DNA of 64,000 nucleotides from DAHUXD01 sp963805495 (GCA_963805495.1 CAWDUQ010000001.1:310001-374000), one strand, 5' to 3'; positions 1-8,054 are shown, counted from the stretch's first letter. Program-made: numbers and translations. Notes: a model not told the origin generated them from the letters alone.

Positions 1-382
1 GGTACGAAGTGCCCACCGGCAGCACCCGGCCGACGACGCAGGCGACCGCCGTCGAGACGGCGAGCAGGTAGACGAACCAGATGCCGAGCTGCTTTCCCAT
101 CCCTATCGGACCCGGCGGCCAGACGATCATCGTGCCCATCGGGCCCTCTTCCATCTTCTTCTTCGTTTCGGGGCTCTTGTCGCGCGGATCGCAGAACGGA
201 AAGCGGTACTGCCCCCGTCCCACGCCCGCGCGACGCATGGCCTCGAGCACTCCGGCCTCGCCCGGAAGCTCTCCCCAGTCCTTCTTGTGGTGCGGCAGGA
301 ACATCCAGACGATCGAGCTCGCGATGTAGACGAGGACCGCGGAGACCAGGATGGGAAGCCAGAGGGAGCCGAGGGTGACCAT
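1..382 (-). CDS. Small membrane protein of unknown function (partial, C-terminus off the left edge)
   Basis: This reading frame enters from the left edge and starts at ATG 382, preceded by a strong AGGAGGTGGGT ribosome-binding site. The first 127 residues are visible. Residues about 5-25 form a hydrophobic segment (LPILVSAVLVYIASSIVWMF), followed by a charged stretch beginning LPHHKKDWGELPGE and a Lys/Glu-rich stretch. A second hydrophobic segment (GIWFVYLLAVSTAVACVVG) precedes the edge. I recognise the look of a conserved hypothetical membrane family but cannot assign a function. It is divergent from the GNAT gene. Confidence 0.7.
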   Translation of the reverse strand, partial: MVTLGSLWLPILVSAVLVYIASSIVWMFLPHHKKDWGELPGEAGVLEAMRRAGVGRGQYRFPFCDPRDKSPETKKKMEEGPMGTMIVWPPGPIGMGKQLGIWFVYLLAVSTAVACVVGRVLPVGTSY

Positions 383-448
383 ACCCACCTCCTTGTGCGG
401 CTAAGAAAACGCGAAGTGGCGGAATTATCTCCCCGAATTCGCGCGGCG

Positions 449-454
449 TAGGAT
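449..454 (+). promoter_or_regulatory. -10 hexamer of a leaderless start (GNAT gene)
   Basis: TAGGAT lies 6 nt before ATG 461 and there is no Shine-Dalgarno, so transcription should begin at or next to the start codon. Confidence 0.5.
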
Positions 455-460
455 GCGCCC

Positions 461-907
461 ATGGAATGGCGCCGCGGCCCTTTCACGGTCTCGACGGACC
501 CGGCGCGGCTGGACCGGGACGCCATCCACGGCTTCCTCTCCGGCTCGTATTGGGCGAAGGGCATCCCCCGGGATGTCGTCGACCGGTCGATCGAAGGCGC
601 CCTGTGCTTCGGGGTCTACGAGGGAGAGTCCCAGATCGGCTTCGCCCGGGTGATCACCGACCGGGCGACCTTCGCGTATCTCGCGGACGTGTTCGTCCTC
701 GAGTCCCACCGGGGCCGCGGGCTCGCGACGTGGCTGATGGAAGTCGTCATGTCGCACCCCGACCTCCAGAACCTCCGCCGGTGGATCCTCATGACGCGCG
801 ACGCCCACCCGCTCTACCGGAAGCTCGGATTCCGGGAGATCGAAGACGCCTCCCGCTGCATGGAGATCGTGGACCGCGAGGTGTACACGCGCGATCCCGG
901 CCGCTAG
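461..907 (+). CDS. GNAT-family N-acetyltransferase
   Basis: The 148-residue protein is a single GNAT domain, expected to transfer an acetyl group from acetyl-CoA to an amine. The substrate cannot be read from sequence. The acetyl-CoA binding loop is visible as HRGRGLATWLMEVV near residues 83-96, after the usual strand AYLADVFVLES. The C-terminal HPLYRKLGFREIED is the typical last helix-strand. Length is normal for a stand-alone GNAT. It stands alone between a divergent membrane-protein gene and a methyltransferase and has a leaderless-type promoter. Confidence 0.85.
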   Translation: MEWRRGPFTVSTDPARLDRDAIHGFLSGSYWAKGIPRDVVDRSIEGALCFGVYEGESQIGFARVITDRATFAYLADVFVLESHRGRGLATWLMEVVMSHPDLQNLRRWILMTRDAHPLYRKLGFREIEDASRCMEIVDREVYTRDPGR

Positions 908-1030
908 AATCGAGCCCGCTGCCTATGATCGTCTCTCGGTAAAAGCGCGGTTCGGACGGCCCGGCCGTCCCACGACAACGCCTCGAACGCGCGGCGCGCC
1001 CGAAACGGCCTCGCCGCCGGGAGGGATCCC

Positions 1031-1789
1031 TTGAGCGCACCCACGGATTGGTGGAAGACTTTTTTCGACGGCCTCGCCGTCGGCTTCTGGCGCGCCGCCG
1101 TGCCGCCGGAGGCGACCCGGGCCGACGCCGACTTTCTCTGGAAGCACTTGAACCTTTCGCCGGGCGCCCGCGTCCTCGACGTGCCCTGCGGGGCCGGCCG
1201 GCTCACGCTCCCGCTCGCCGCGCGCGGCTGTGCGATGACGGGCATCGACATCTCGCCGGAGTTTCTCGAAGCCGCGGCCGCGGAGGCTTCCGCGCGCGGT
1301 TTCCGGGCCGACTTCCAGCGTGCCGACATGCGCGACCTTCCGGATTCGCGCGCCTTCGACGCGGTCTTCTGCTTCGGCAACAGCTTCGGCTACCTCGACG
1401 ACGCCGGCAATGAAGCCTTCGTCGCGGCCGCCGCGGCCGCGCTCTCGCCCGGCGGACGCTTCGCGATCGACTTCGGCCAGACCGCCGAGGGCGTCTTTCC
1501 GAGGCTCGAGCCCCGGGTCGAAGGCGACCTCCACGGCTACCGCTTTCTGGAGGAGACGCGCTTTGACCCGGTCACTTCGCGCATCGAGAACGTCTTCGAG
1601 TTCTCCAAAGACGGCCGTTCGGAGCGAAAGCTCGCGTCGCAGCGCGTCTACCTGGCGGGCGACCTCGTCCGGATGCTCGCACGCGCGGGGCTTCGGGTCC
1701 TCGGGTTGTACGGCTCTCCGGACGAGGAGCCCTTCGCCCTCAGCTCGCCCCGCCTCCTGATCGTGGCGGAGAAGCTGCGCGCTTCCTGA
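1031..1789 (+). CDS. Class I SAM-dependent methyltransferase
   Basis: This 252-residue protein has the Rossmann methyltransferase fold. Motif I is VLDVPCGAGRLTLPLA (about residues 48-63), followed by the acidic MTGIDISPEFL and the motif-IV-like FDAVFCFGNSFGYL. The late segment ALSPGGRFAIDFG is also typical. The start is TTG 1031, supported by GGAGGG about 6 nt upstream. The substrate is unknown. Its 3' end overlaps the convergent small membrane gene by about 50 bp. Confidence 0.85.
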   Translation: MSAPTDWWKTFFDGLAVGFWRAAVPPEATRADADFLWKHLNLSPGARVLDVPCGAGRLTLPLAARGCAMTGIDISPEFLEAAAAEASARGFRADFQRADMRDLPDSRAFDAVFCFGNSFGYLDDAGNEAFVAAAAAALSPGGRFAIDFGQTAEGVFPRLEPRVEGDLHGYRFLEETRFDPVTSRIENVFEFSKDGRSERKLASQRVYLAGDLVRMLARAGLRVLGLYGSPDEEPFALSSPRLLIVAEKLRAS

Positions 1790-2003
1790 CGAGCGAGACG
1801 AAGCTGATCACCGACCAGGAGCCTTCGAGGACGATCAGGCCGGCGTTTTTCGCCTCGACCGCGAACCAGGTCAGGATGACGGCCCCGAAGAAGTTGAGAA
1901 CGAGGTAGGCGCGATCCTCGCCGCCGAGCTTTCCGGCCTGCTGGGCGGCGAAGGCGGCGAGGATCATCGCTGCGCCGAGAAGCGAGACGATCTGCGCGAT
2001 CAC
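1740..2003 (-). CDS. Small two/three-TM membrane protein (CBU_0592-like)
   Basis: This 87-residue protein begins at GTG 2003, which overlaps the stop of the upstream SRPBCC fragment as GTGA, so translation is probably coupled. It is mostly hydrophobic: IVSLLGAAMILAAFAAQQ, then YLVLNFFGAVILTWFAVEA, then LIVLEGSWSVISFVSLV. The pattern of a small integral protein with LNFFG and EGSWSVIS resembles CBU_0592-like domains. The tail is basic. It overlaps the 3' end of the convergent methyltransferase gene. Function unknown. Confidence 0.6.
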   Translation of the reverse strand: MIAQIVSLLGAAMILAAFAAQQAGKLGGEDRAYLVLNFFGAVILTWFAVEAKNAGLIVLEGSWSVISFVSLVRKRAASPPRSGGGAS

Positions 2004-2215
2004 GACGCCGCTCCCGGGCCGTCGCCGAGGGCGGCCGAGAGGCGTTGGAAAGTGAAGGTCGTCCCGACTTCGGGCTTGCCGCTCGCCCGGTCGACGAACC
2101 AGCGGGCGATCTTCTCCGGGTCGGCCCAGGCCTCCCACACCGCCTCGGGGGTGGCCCGGGTCCGCATTTCGACCTTGAGGCTTCGTCCCCGGTGAACTCT
2201 GTCGGCCACGATCAT
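2000..2215 (-). pseudogene. Truncated SRPBCC/AHSA1-type protein (N-terminal half only)
   Basis: Only 71 residues are present. The start MIVADRVHRGRSLKVEMRT and ATPEAVWEAWADPEKIARWF are the unmistakable N-terminus of AHSA1/SRPBCC proteins, a family usually near 140-160 residues. After VGTTFTF the family pattern stops and a short unrelated tail ends at TGA 2002. No frame downstream restores the missing helix-grip half. ATG 2215 overlaps the ArsR stop (ATGA). ArsR-SRPBCC pairs are a recurrent two-gene arrangement, so this is probably the broken partner of the regulator. Confidence 0.6.
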
Positions 2216-2871
2216 TTCTCCTTTTCCGGAGCCGGTTCTGCCGACGCCTCGGCCACGGGGTAGCAGGCGAGGACGAGACGATAGGGGCGGCCCCGACCGG
2301 GCCGGCCGTTCTCGCGGAGGTTGGGCGTCGAGTGCCGCGCGATGACCTCGACGATCGCGGACCGCATGGCCTCGGCGAACCGGGTCCGCTGATCCGGAGT
2401 CTCGAAGCGGAACTGCGACTTCACCGAGAGCGTCGCCAGTCGTTTGCCCTCGGCCGCCGCCGCGTCAGCCGCGCGCCCGACGTCTGACCGGACCTGGTCG
2501 GCGAGGGCAAGAAGGTAGTCGGCCGAGGCGGTATCGGCGATCTGCCGCCAGTCGGGGGCGAGCGGCCCGAGGAGGTCCGGCGAAAGGGTGTAGGACCGGG
2601 CCGTCGCCACGTACCGCTGCTCGATCAGGTTCCGCCGGCGTCGGCGGCCGGCGGCGCGCAGGAGCCCGGCTCGCTCGAGCGCCCGGACGTGGTAGTTGAC
2701 CCGCTGCCGCGGAAGCCCGAGGCGACGCGCCATCTCGGTCGAGGAGGCCGGCTCCCGGGCGAGCGCGAGCAGGCGCGACCGGAGCGGGTGCAGGAGCGCG
2801 GTCGCCCGCCGCGCGCTCTGCACGGCCTCGAGCCCGACGGCAGCGGCGGTCGACTGGGCTTCCACCGACAA
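2212..2871 (-). CDS. ArsR/HTH_20-family transcriptional regulator
   Basis: The 219-residue protein starts with a winged helix-turn-helix: LLHPLRSRLLALAREP, SSTEMARRLGLPRQRVNYH as the recognition helix, and VRALERAGLLR. The C-terminal half, with YTLSPDLLGPLAPDW, is a longer ligand or dimer domain typical of ArsR members paired with SRPBCC proteins. No CxC metal site is seen, so metal sensing is unlikely. The start is TTG 2871; GTG 2865 is an alternative. It lies divergent to the ABC exporter across an AT-rich promoter with repeated ATATTTGT elements. Confidence 0.8.
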   Translation of the reverse strand: MSVEAQSTAAAVGLEAVQSARRATALLHPLRSRLLALAREPASSTEMARRLGLPRQRVNYHVRALERAGLLRAAGRRRRRNLIEQRYVATARSYTLSPDLLGPLAPDWRQIADTASADYLLALADQVRSDVGRAADAAAAEGKRLATLSVKSQFRFETPDQRTRFAEAMRSAIVEVIARHSTPNLRENGRPGRGRPYRLVLACYPVAEASAEPAPEKEK

Positions 2872-2904
2872 TAATATTTGTACAGACAGGTATATTTGTC
2901 AATA
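2869..2904. promoter_or_regulatory. AT-rich promoter/operator between arsR-like and ABC exporter genes
   Basis: A roughly 35-bp AT-rich island in GC-rich DNA. It holds two direct ATATTTGT repeats (2874-2881 and 2892-2899, 18 bp apart) and an imperfect dyad ACAA-TTGT at 2869-2882. On the minus strand TTGACA (2902-2897) is followed 17 bp later by AAATAT, a plausible -35/-10 for the ArsR gene. Autoregulation by the ArsR protein is inferred. Confidence 0.45.
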
Positions 2905-3042
2905 TCGGAAGCCTGCTCCCTTTCGAGCCCGCCTGCGTACTTGAAGGGTGAACACTTCTCCCATCCTCGCAGGACCCAGTCGATACAATCCGTCGGTGGT
3001 GCTCTTTTTTCTCCTCGCCCGCACTTCCAGGATCGCCTGAAG

Positions 3043-5004
3043 ATGCCCAAGCTCGGCCTGACGGGGGGCGGCTTCTCCTCCCGCTCGATGCGCGCGGAGC
3101 GCCGCGGCCGCGCCGGTTCCGCCCGGCCGGACGACAACGGAAAGACCAAAAAGAAGCTCCCGCTGAAGGTCATCCTGCGCGATGCGTCCGAGCTCATTGC
3201 CGCCCGGCGGGGCCGGCTCGCCCTCGGTTTCGGGCTCCTTCTCGTCAGCCGACTCTGCGGCCTGGTGCTGCCTGGAACGACCAAGATTCTCCTGGACGAC
3301 GTCATCGGGAAGGGCCGCCGGGAGCTGCTGCTCACGATCGTCCTCGTCTCGGGCGCTGCAACCCTCGTCCAGGCGATTACCGGTTTCGCCCTGTCCCAGG
3401 TCCTCGGCAAGGCTGCGCAGCGCTCGATCACGGATATGCGCCGGTCCGTGCAGCGCCACGTCGGCCGCCTCAACGTCGCCTTTTTCGACCAGACGAAGAC
3501 CGGGATCCTGCTTTCCCGGGTCATGACGGACGCCGAGGGGGTCCGGAACCTGGTCGGCACGGGCCTGGTGGAGCTCGCCGGGGGGTCCGTCACGGCCCTG
3601 TTCGCCCTGGGGATTCTCTTCTACTTCAGCGTCAAGCTGACGCTGATCGCTCTGTCGGTCCTTTCGCTCTTCGGCCTCGTCCTGCTCTTCGCTTTCAAGA
3701 CCCTCCGGCCCCTCTTCCGCGAGCGCTCGAAGATCAACGCCGAGGTTTCCGGGCGCCTGACCGAGTCCTTTTCAGGAATCCGCGTGGTCAAGGCGTACCG
3801 GGCCGAACGCCGGGAAGCGCTGGTCTTTACGAAGGGCGTCCACCGGCTCTTCAGCAACGTGGCGAAGACGATGACCGGCTTTTCCGCCGTGGCGGCCTTC
3901 TCGACGCTGCTCCTGGGCGTCGTGGGCGTCTCGATCATGTGGGTCGGCGCGCACGAGATCGAGGCCGGGCGCATGACGGTGGGCTCCTTCGTCTCGTTCA
4001 CGCTGTACCTGGGCCTGCTCGTCGGGCCCGTGATCCAGATCGTATCGATCGGAAGCCAGATCACCGAGGCCTTTGCCGGCCTCGAGCGGATCCGCGAGCT
4101 GCGGGACGAGCTTGCCGAGGACGCCGGCGACCGCGAGCGCGAGCCGCTTCCTCCTCTCGAAGGGAAGGTCGAATTCCGGGATGTCTCGTTCTCCTACGAG
4201 GAGAACGTGCCGGTCCTCCACGAGGTCTCCTTCGTCGCGTCGCCCGGGACCGTCACGGCCCTGGTCGGCCCGTCGGGCTCCGGCAAGAGCACGATCATCG
4301 GGCTCGTCGCCGCCTTTCACCGGCCGACGGAGGGAACGATCCTCGTCGACGGGCGCGACCTCTCGAAGGTGCGCCTCTCCGACTACCGCGGCCAGATCGG
4401 CGTCGTCTTCCAGGACAATTTCCTCTTCGACGGCAGCGTCTACGAGAACATCGCCTACTCGCGTCCGGAGGCGCCCCGCGAGGCGGTCCTCAAGGCCGCC
4501 GAGATCGCCCGCTGCGACGAGTTCGTGATCAAGCTGCCGCAGGGCTACGACACGATCGTCGGCGAGCGGGGCGTAAAGCTCTCCGGAGGGCAGCGCCAGC
4601 GGGTCGCGATCGCGCGAGCGATTCTGGCCGATCCCCGGGTCCTGATCCTGGACGAGGCGACCTCCTCGCTCGACAGCGAGAGCGAGGCGCTCATCCAGGA
4701 AGGCCTCGGCGAGCTGATGAAGGGGCGGACGACCTTCGTCATCGCCCACCGGCTGTCGACGATCCGCCGCGCCGACCTCATCCTCGTCGTCGAGGCGGGC
4801 CGCATCGCCGAACGCGGGCGTCACGAAGAGCTGCTCGCGCGCGGCGGCCGGTATGCCGACCTCTACACCCGGCAGTACGGGCTGGAGTCGAACCTCTTCC
4901 TGAACCCCGGCGAGGCCATGCGGGTGGAGGAGGACGAAAAGGTCGAAGCCGCGGTCGCGGATTCTGGCGCGGTGGGCAGCCTGCCGCTGGTGGGCGGGAA
5001 TTGA
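3043..5004 (+). CDS. ABC exporter, fused membrane and ATPase subunit (MsbA/LmrA type)
   Basis: This is a half-transporter that should dimerise in the inner membrane and export a hydrophobic or peptide substrate by ATP hydrolysis. Residues about 50-330 hold the six-helix exporter domain. The ATPase follows, with Walker A GPSGSGKST at about 409-417, signature LSGGQRQR at about 513, Walker B VLILDEATSSLD with the catalytic Glu near 538, and switch His in IAHRLSTI near 569. ATG 3043 is chosen over upstream in-frame starts because the extra N-terminus shows no family character. Its 653 residues are slightly longer than typical, with a charged tail after LFLNPGE. Substrate unknown. Confidence 0.9.
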   Translation: MPKLGLTGGGFSSRSMRAERRGRAGSARPDDNGKTKKKLPLKVILRDASELIAARRGRLALGFGLLLVSRLCGLVLPGTTKILLDDVIGKGRRELLLTIVLVSGAATLVQAITGFALSQVLGKAAQRSITDMRRSVQRHVGRLNVAFFDQTKTGILLSRVMTDAEGVRNLVGTGLVELAGGSVTALFALGILFYFSVKLTLIALSVLSLFGLVLLFAFKTLRPLFRERSKINAEVSGRLTESFSGIRVVKAYRAERREALVFTKGVHRLFSNVAKTMTGFSAVAAFSTLLLGVVGVSIMWVGAHEIEAGRMTVGSFVSFTLYLGLLVGPVIQIVSIGSQITEAFAGLERIRELRDELAEDAGDREREPLPPLEGKVEFRDVSFSYEENVPVLHEVSFVASPGTVTALVGPSGSGKSTIIGLVAAFHRPTEGTILVDGRDLSKVRLSDYRGQIGVVFQDNFLFDGSVYENIAYSRPEAPREAVLKAAEIARCDEFVIKLPQGYDTIVGERGVKLSGGQRQRVAIARAILADPRVLILDEATSSLDSESEALIQEGLGELMKGRTTFVIAHRLSTIRRADLILVVEAGRIAERGRHEELLARGGRYADLYTRQYGLESNLFLNPGEAMRVEEDEKVEAAVADSGAVGSLPLVGGN

Positions 5005-5025
5005 GCCTGTAAGGTCAGCCGGAAA

Positions 5026-5422
5026 GACACGAAAAAGGGCGGCCGCAAGGGCCGCCTCTACGCTGTCCGGGCGAAACTCCCGGACAGGCAGGGTAGGGGC
5101 GGGGCTTGTCCCCGCCGTTTGCGCAGGTCAGAGGCAGGGCACGAAAAAGGGCGGCCGCAAGGGCCGCCCCTACGCTATTGGAGCGGTACCGGTGGAATGT
5201 CCCCCGCCGGAGGCGGTAGGGGCGGGGCTTGCCCCCGCCCTCGTGTCGTCGCAGGGCACGAAAAAGGGCGGCCGCAAGGGCCGCCCCTACGCTATCGGAG
5301 CGGTACCGGTGGAATGTCCCCCGCCGGAGGCGGTAGGGGCGGGGCTTGTCCCCGCCCTCGTGTCGTCGCAGGGCACGAAAAAGGGCGGCCGCAAGGGCCG
5401 CCCCTGGGCTGTCCGGGCGAAG
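5026..5422. repeat. Tandem array of REP-like GC palindromes, 117-bp period
   Basis: The convergent gap between the ABC exporter and the BI-1 gene is filled by a repeat array. The unit runs GGGCACGAAAAAGGGCGG, a self-complementary GGGCGGCCGCAAGGGCCGCCC, a spacer, then GGGGCGGGGCTTGTCCCC. Units begin at 5137, 5254 and 5371, exactly 117 bp apart, with a degenerate copy at 5026. Each unit carries two hairpins, GGCGGCC/GGCCGCC and GGGGCGGGG/CCCCGCCC. Short open frames across it are not genes. It may act as a bidirectional terminator or mRNA 3'-end stabiliser. Confidence 0.85.
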
Positions 5423-5425
5423 CTT

Positions 5426-6142
5426 CTAGTCGCGGCGCCCTCCCAGGAACCGCAGCATGAAGAGAAACAGGTTGATGAAGTCGAGGTACAGAGACAGCGC
5501 CCCGACGACGGCGTAGGAGCCGACCTGTCCCTCGGGAACCGCCACGGCCATCGCCTTCAGCTTCTGGGCGTCCCACGCCGTCAGGCCCGTGAACACGATG
5601 ACGCCGACGATCGAGATGACGAACTGGAGTCCCTCCGACTTGACGAACATCCCCACGACCGAGGCCAGGATCACGCCGATCAGCCCCATGAACATGAACT
5701 GGCCGACCCCGGCGAGGCTGCGCTTGGTCGTCGTGCCGTAGAGCGCCAGGGCGCCGAACATGCCCGCCGTCACGGCGAAAGTCGTCGCAATCGAGGTCCC
5801 GGTATAGGCGATGAAGATCATCGAGAGCGTGGCGCCGTTCAACGCGGAATACAGCAGGAACAGGCCCGAGGCCGTCGCGGGCGCGATCTTGCTGACGCGC
5901 GCCGAGAGGTAGAAGACGAGCCCGAGTTCCCCGATGATCAGCCCGAAGAAGAGAAGCTTGTTGCCGAAGATGGCCTGCAGGAGCGTCGGCGAGCCCGAGA
6001 CTCCCAGCGCCACCGTGGCGGTCACGCCGAGACCGACGAACATCCAGCCGTAAACCTTCCGCAGAAAGGCCGTTACCCGCTCGGCGGAGGCCGCGGCCGT
6101 GGCCGAAAAGGCGCCCGGCGGGGTCATTTCGAATTCGTTCAT
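5426..6142 (-). CDS. Bax inhibitor-1 (BI-1/YccA) family membrane protein
   Basis: This 238-residue protein has the seven-helix layout of BI-1 proteins, which act as pH-gated calcium leak channels or as modulators of FtsH-type proteases in the inner membrane. Hallmarks are the N-terminal FLRKVYGWMFVGLGVTA, the central FAVTAGMFGALALYG, and the C-terminal LTAWDAQKLKAM followed by ALSLYLDFINLFLFMLR with its Asp. Length is normal. ATG 6142 has GGAGGA upstream. Its 3' end borders the repeat array. Confidence 0.9.
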   Translation of the reverse strand: MNEFEMTPPGAFSATAAASAERVTAFLRKVYGWMFVGLGVTATVALGVSGSPTLLQAIFGNKLLFFGLIIGELGLVFYLSARVSKIAPATASGLFLLYSALNGATLSMIFIAYTGTSIATTFAVTAGMFGALALYGTTTKRSLAGVGQFMFMGLIGVILASVVGMFVKSEGLQFVISIVGVIVFTGLTAWDAQKLKAMAVAVPEGQVGSYAVVGALSLYLDFINLFLFMLRFLGGRRD

Positions 6143-6212
6143 GTGTCCTCCGAAACGGGGATTCTATCCCCGCCATGTCAACCGCGCAGGGCCGGGTGCG
6201 GATTCCCGGGTA

Positions 6213-6692
6213 TCAGTTGACCCGGTAGCGCAGCTCTTCGAGGAACCGGAGCGCGACCGGATCTCCCGGGCACTCGGCAAGCGCCCCTTCGAACTCCTGC
6301 AGGGCCTCCGCGATCTCGCCCCGCGCGGCCCGCAACCGGCCGAGGTTCAGGTAAGGGAAGTGGCGCGGTTCGTAGCGCGCCGCCTTCTTGGCCTTCTCGA
6401 ACCAGGCGATGGCATCCTCCGACGCGCCCTGCTCCACGAGATAGCAGCCGATGTCGTTGTAGGGGTTGCCGAACTCCGGATCGGTCGCGATGGCCTTGCG
6501 GCACTCCTCGATCGCCTCCGGCAGCCGGCCGGCGAAGGAATAGGCCCACCCGCGGAACGTGTAGGCCTCGGCGGTGGGCTGGGTCTCGAGCGAGCGCGTG
6601 TAGAGCGCGATGGCGTCCTCGAGGTCGCCCGACAGCAAACGGTCGGTGCCCTCGCGCCAGAGCTCCAGGGCCCGCTCGGATCGCGCGCTCAC
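6213..6692 (-). CDS. TPR-repeat protein
   Basis: This 159-residue protein is built of about four tetratricopeptide repeats: ALELWREGTDRLLSGDLEDA, then AYTFRGWAYSFAGRLPEAIE, then NPYNDIGCYLVEQGASEDAI, then LNLGRLRAARGEIAEALQEF. There is no signal peptide, so it is probably a cytoplasmic scaffold. GTG 6692 is the start because a TATAAT box lies only 6 nt upstream; longer frames would read through the promoter. It is divergent from the zinc-ribbon gene. Confidence 0.75.
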   Translation of the reverse strand: MSARSERALELWREGTDRLLSGDLEDAIALYTRSLETQPTAEAYTFRGWAYSFAGRLPEAIEECRKAIATDPEFGNPYNDIGCYLVEQGASEDAIAWFEKAKKAARYEPRHFPYLNLGRLRAARGEIAEALQEFEGALAECPGDPVALRFLEELRYRVN

Positions 6693-6698
6693 GGAACG

Positions 6699-6704
6699 AT
6701 TATA
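6699..6704 (-). promoter_or_regulatory. -10 hexamer of a leaderless start (TPR gene)
   Basis: Minus-strand TATAAT, 6 nt before GTG 6692. It overlaps the plus-strand TAGAAT of the divergent gene within the dyad CGATTATAGAATCG. Confidence 0.6.
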
Positions 6705-6708
6705 GAAT
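6703..6708 (+). promoter_or_regulatory. -10 hexamer of the zinc-ribbon gene
   Basis: TAGAAT lies 11 nt before GTG 6720, giving a leader of only about 4-5 nt. Confidence 0.5.
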
Positions 6709-6719
6709 CGACACCTCCC

Positions 6720-7160
6720 GTGAACGACGACCGGAAGTACCGCCACCGCGGCTACCAGGAATCGGACCGCGACTCCGCCCCCCGACGCCCCTCGGGGCCC
6801 CGGCCCGACCGGGACGACGGTGCGCCGCGCGGGCGGGGCATCGACCAGGACAAGGCAGTCGTGTTCCGCTGCAAGCACTGCGGCGAGAAGGTCATCGACC
6901 TCGACTCGATCGCCGTGGGAGCGACGTGCCGCAAGTGCGCAGAGGCGCTCCACGCCTGCAGCCAGTGCACCCACTTCGACACCTCGGCACGCTTCGAGTG
7001 TACGCAGCCGATCCCGGCGCGGATCGCGTCGAAGCAAGCCGCCAACGACTGCGCTTTCTTTTCCCCGGCGAAGACCTTCGATCTGACCGGCAGCCGCGGC
7101 ACGGTGGCGACCCCCGACGACGCCCGCGCCGCCTTCGACGCCCTGTTCCGAAAGTCGTAG
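6720..7160 (+). CDS. Cys-rich zinc-ribbon-like protein of unknown function
   Basis: The 146-residue protein has a charged, disordered N-terminal 45 residues. A Cys cluster follows: FRCKHCGEKV, then ATCRKCAEALHACSQCTHFD, then FECTQP. Seven cysteines in CxxC pairs suggest one or two zinc knuckles. The C-terminus, ANDCAFFSPAKTFDL, adds another Cys. I see no catalytic motif. GTG 6720 is chosen from the closely spaced TAGAAT box. It is divergent from the TPR gene and convergent with the glycosylase, with a REP copy between. Confidence 0.7.
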   Translation: MNDDRKYRHRGYQESDRDSAPRRPSGPRPDRDDGAPRGRGIDQDKAVVFRCKHCGEKVIDLDSIAVGATCRKCAEALHACSQCTHFDTSARFECTQPIPARIASKQAANDCAFFSPAKTFDLTGSRGTVATPDDARAAFDALFRKS

Positions 7161-7189
7161 GGAACTCCCGCCCGGCCGGTATCGTGACC

Positions 7190-7220
7190 GGGACGGGCGG
7201 CCACGAGCGCCGCCCCTACG
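7190..7220. repeat. REP-like palindrome (single hairpin copy)
   Basis: GGGCGGCCACGAGCGCCGCCC followed by CTACG, between convergent genes. Its terminal CTA (7216-7218) is the stop codon of the minus-strand uracil-DNA glycosylase gene. Confidence 0.8.
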
Positions 7221-7926
7221 CCGGCGGGGTCGCCGCCAGCCGCACAGCGTTCCGCAGCACCGCCCGCAGCATGGCCGGCGTCAGCTTTCCGGTGAACGTG
7301 TTCTGCTGGCTGGGGTGATACGTCGCGAGAAGGCGATCCTCGCCGATCCGGTAACTCGCGCCGTGCCCGAACCGGGGCTTCGGCTTCGGCACGACGGTGC
7401 CCTCGGCCGCGAGCACGTCGAGGCACGCCGTAAACGCCAGCGCCCCGAGCGCCACGAAGACTCGCGGCCGGTCGAGCGCCGCGACTTCACGGACGAGATA
7501 GTCGCGACAGTTGGAGAGCTCCCGCGGCAGCGGCCGGTTGTCCGGCGGTGCGCAGCGGCAGGCGGCGCTCACGAGCGCGCCGGAAAGAGCGAGCCCGTCG
7601 CCGCGCGCGTTCGACTCGGGCTGATTGGCGAGACCGACCGCGTGGAGCGCCGCGAAGAGGAACCGCCCCGACTCGTCGCCCGTGAACATCCGCCCCGTCC
7701 GGTTCCCGCCATGAGCGGCGGGCGCGAGCCCCACGAGGACGATCCGCGCCCCGGGATCGCCGAAGGCGGGCAATGGCTTCGCCCAGTATCGCTGGCCGGC
7801 GAAGCGCCGCGGCGGATGGCGCGCGGCCTCCTCGCGCCACGCCACGAGACGCGGACAGCGCCGGCACGCGACGACCTCGCGCTCGATCGAGGCCATGGCG
7901 CGCCGCCGGGAACGTGGCGCCGTCAT
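7216..7926 (-). CDS. Family-5 uracil-DNA glycosylase (UDGb, Fe-S)
   Basis: This enzyme removes deaminated bases (uracil and related lesions) from DNA to start base excision repair. Four cysteines placed as in Fe-S UDGs are visible: C21 and C24 (ACRRCPRL), C123 or C125 (AACRCAPP) and C140. Motif 1 is GLAPAAHGGNRTGRMF at residues 66-81, which lacks the polar catalytic residue of family 4 as expected for family 5. The late motif is HPSQQNTFTGK near 204-214. ATG 7926 gives 236 residues. ATG 7896 is an alternative. The TAG stop lies inside a REP element. Confidence 0.88.
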   Translation of the reverse strand: MTAPRSRRRAMASIEREVVACRRCPRLVAWREEAARHPPRRFAGQRYWAKPLPAFGDPGARIVLVGLAPAAHGGNRTGRMFTGDESGRFLFAALHAVGLANQPESNARGDGLALSGALVSAACRCAPPDNRPLPRELSNCRDYLVREVAALDRPRVFVALGALAFTACLDVLAAEGTVVPKPKPRFGHGASYRIGEDRLLATYHPSQQNTFTGKLTPAMLRAVLRNAVRLAATPPA

Positions 7927-8054
7927 GATTCCAACCGAGCGGCCCGACGGCTCACCAGCGGAGGCGCCCATGATTTCCGAGGCGATCGCAGGTCGCCTTC
8001 GGGCGCCCGGGGCCGCGCGGCCCGCGTCGGGGCAGGTCGATTCCGAAGGATGCT

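Noticed and set aside
5137..5407. CRISPR array in the 117-bp repeats
   Set aside because: Units are longer than CRISPR repeats and are themselves pairs of hairpins, the intervening sequence is identical rather than unique, and no cas gene is present.
5192..6220. Open frames across the REP array with repeated peptides such as VGAGLVPALVSSQG
   Set aside because: The peptides are translations of the palindromic repeats and recur at every REP copy; they reflect the DNA element, not a protein.
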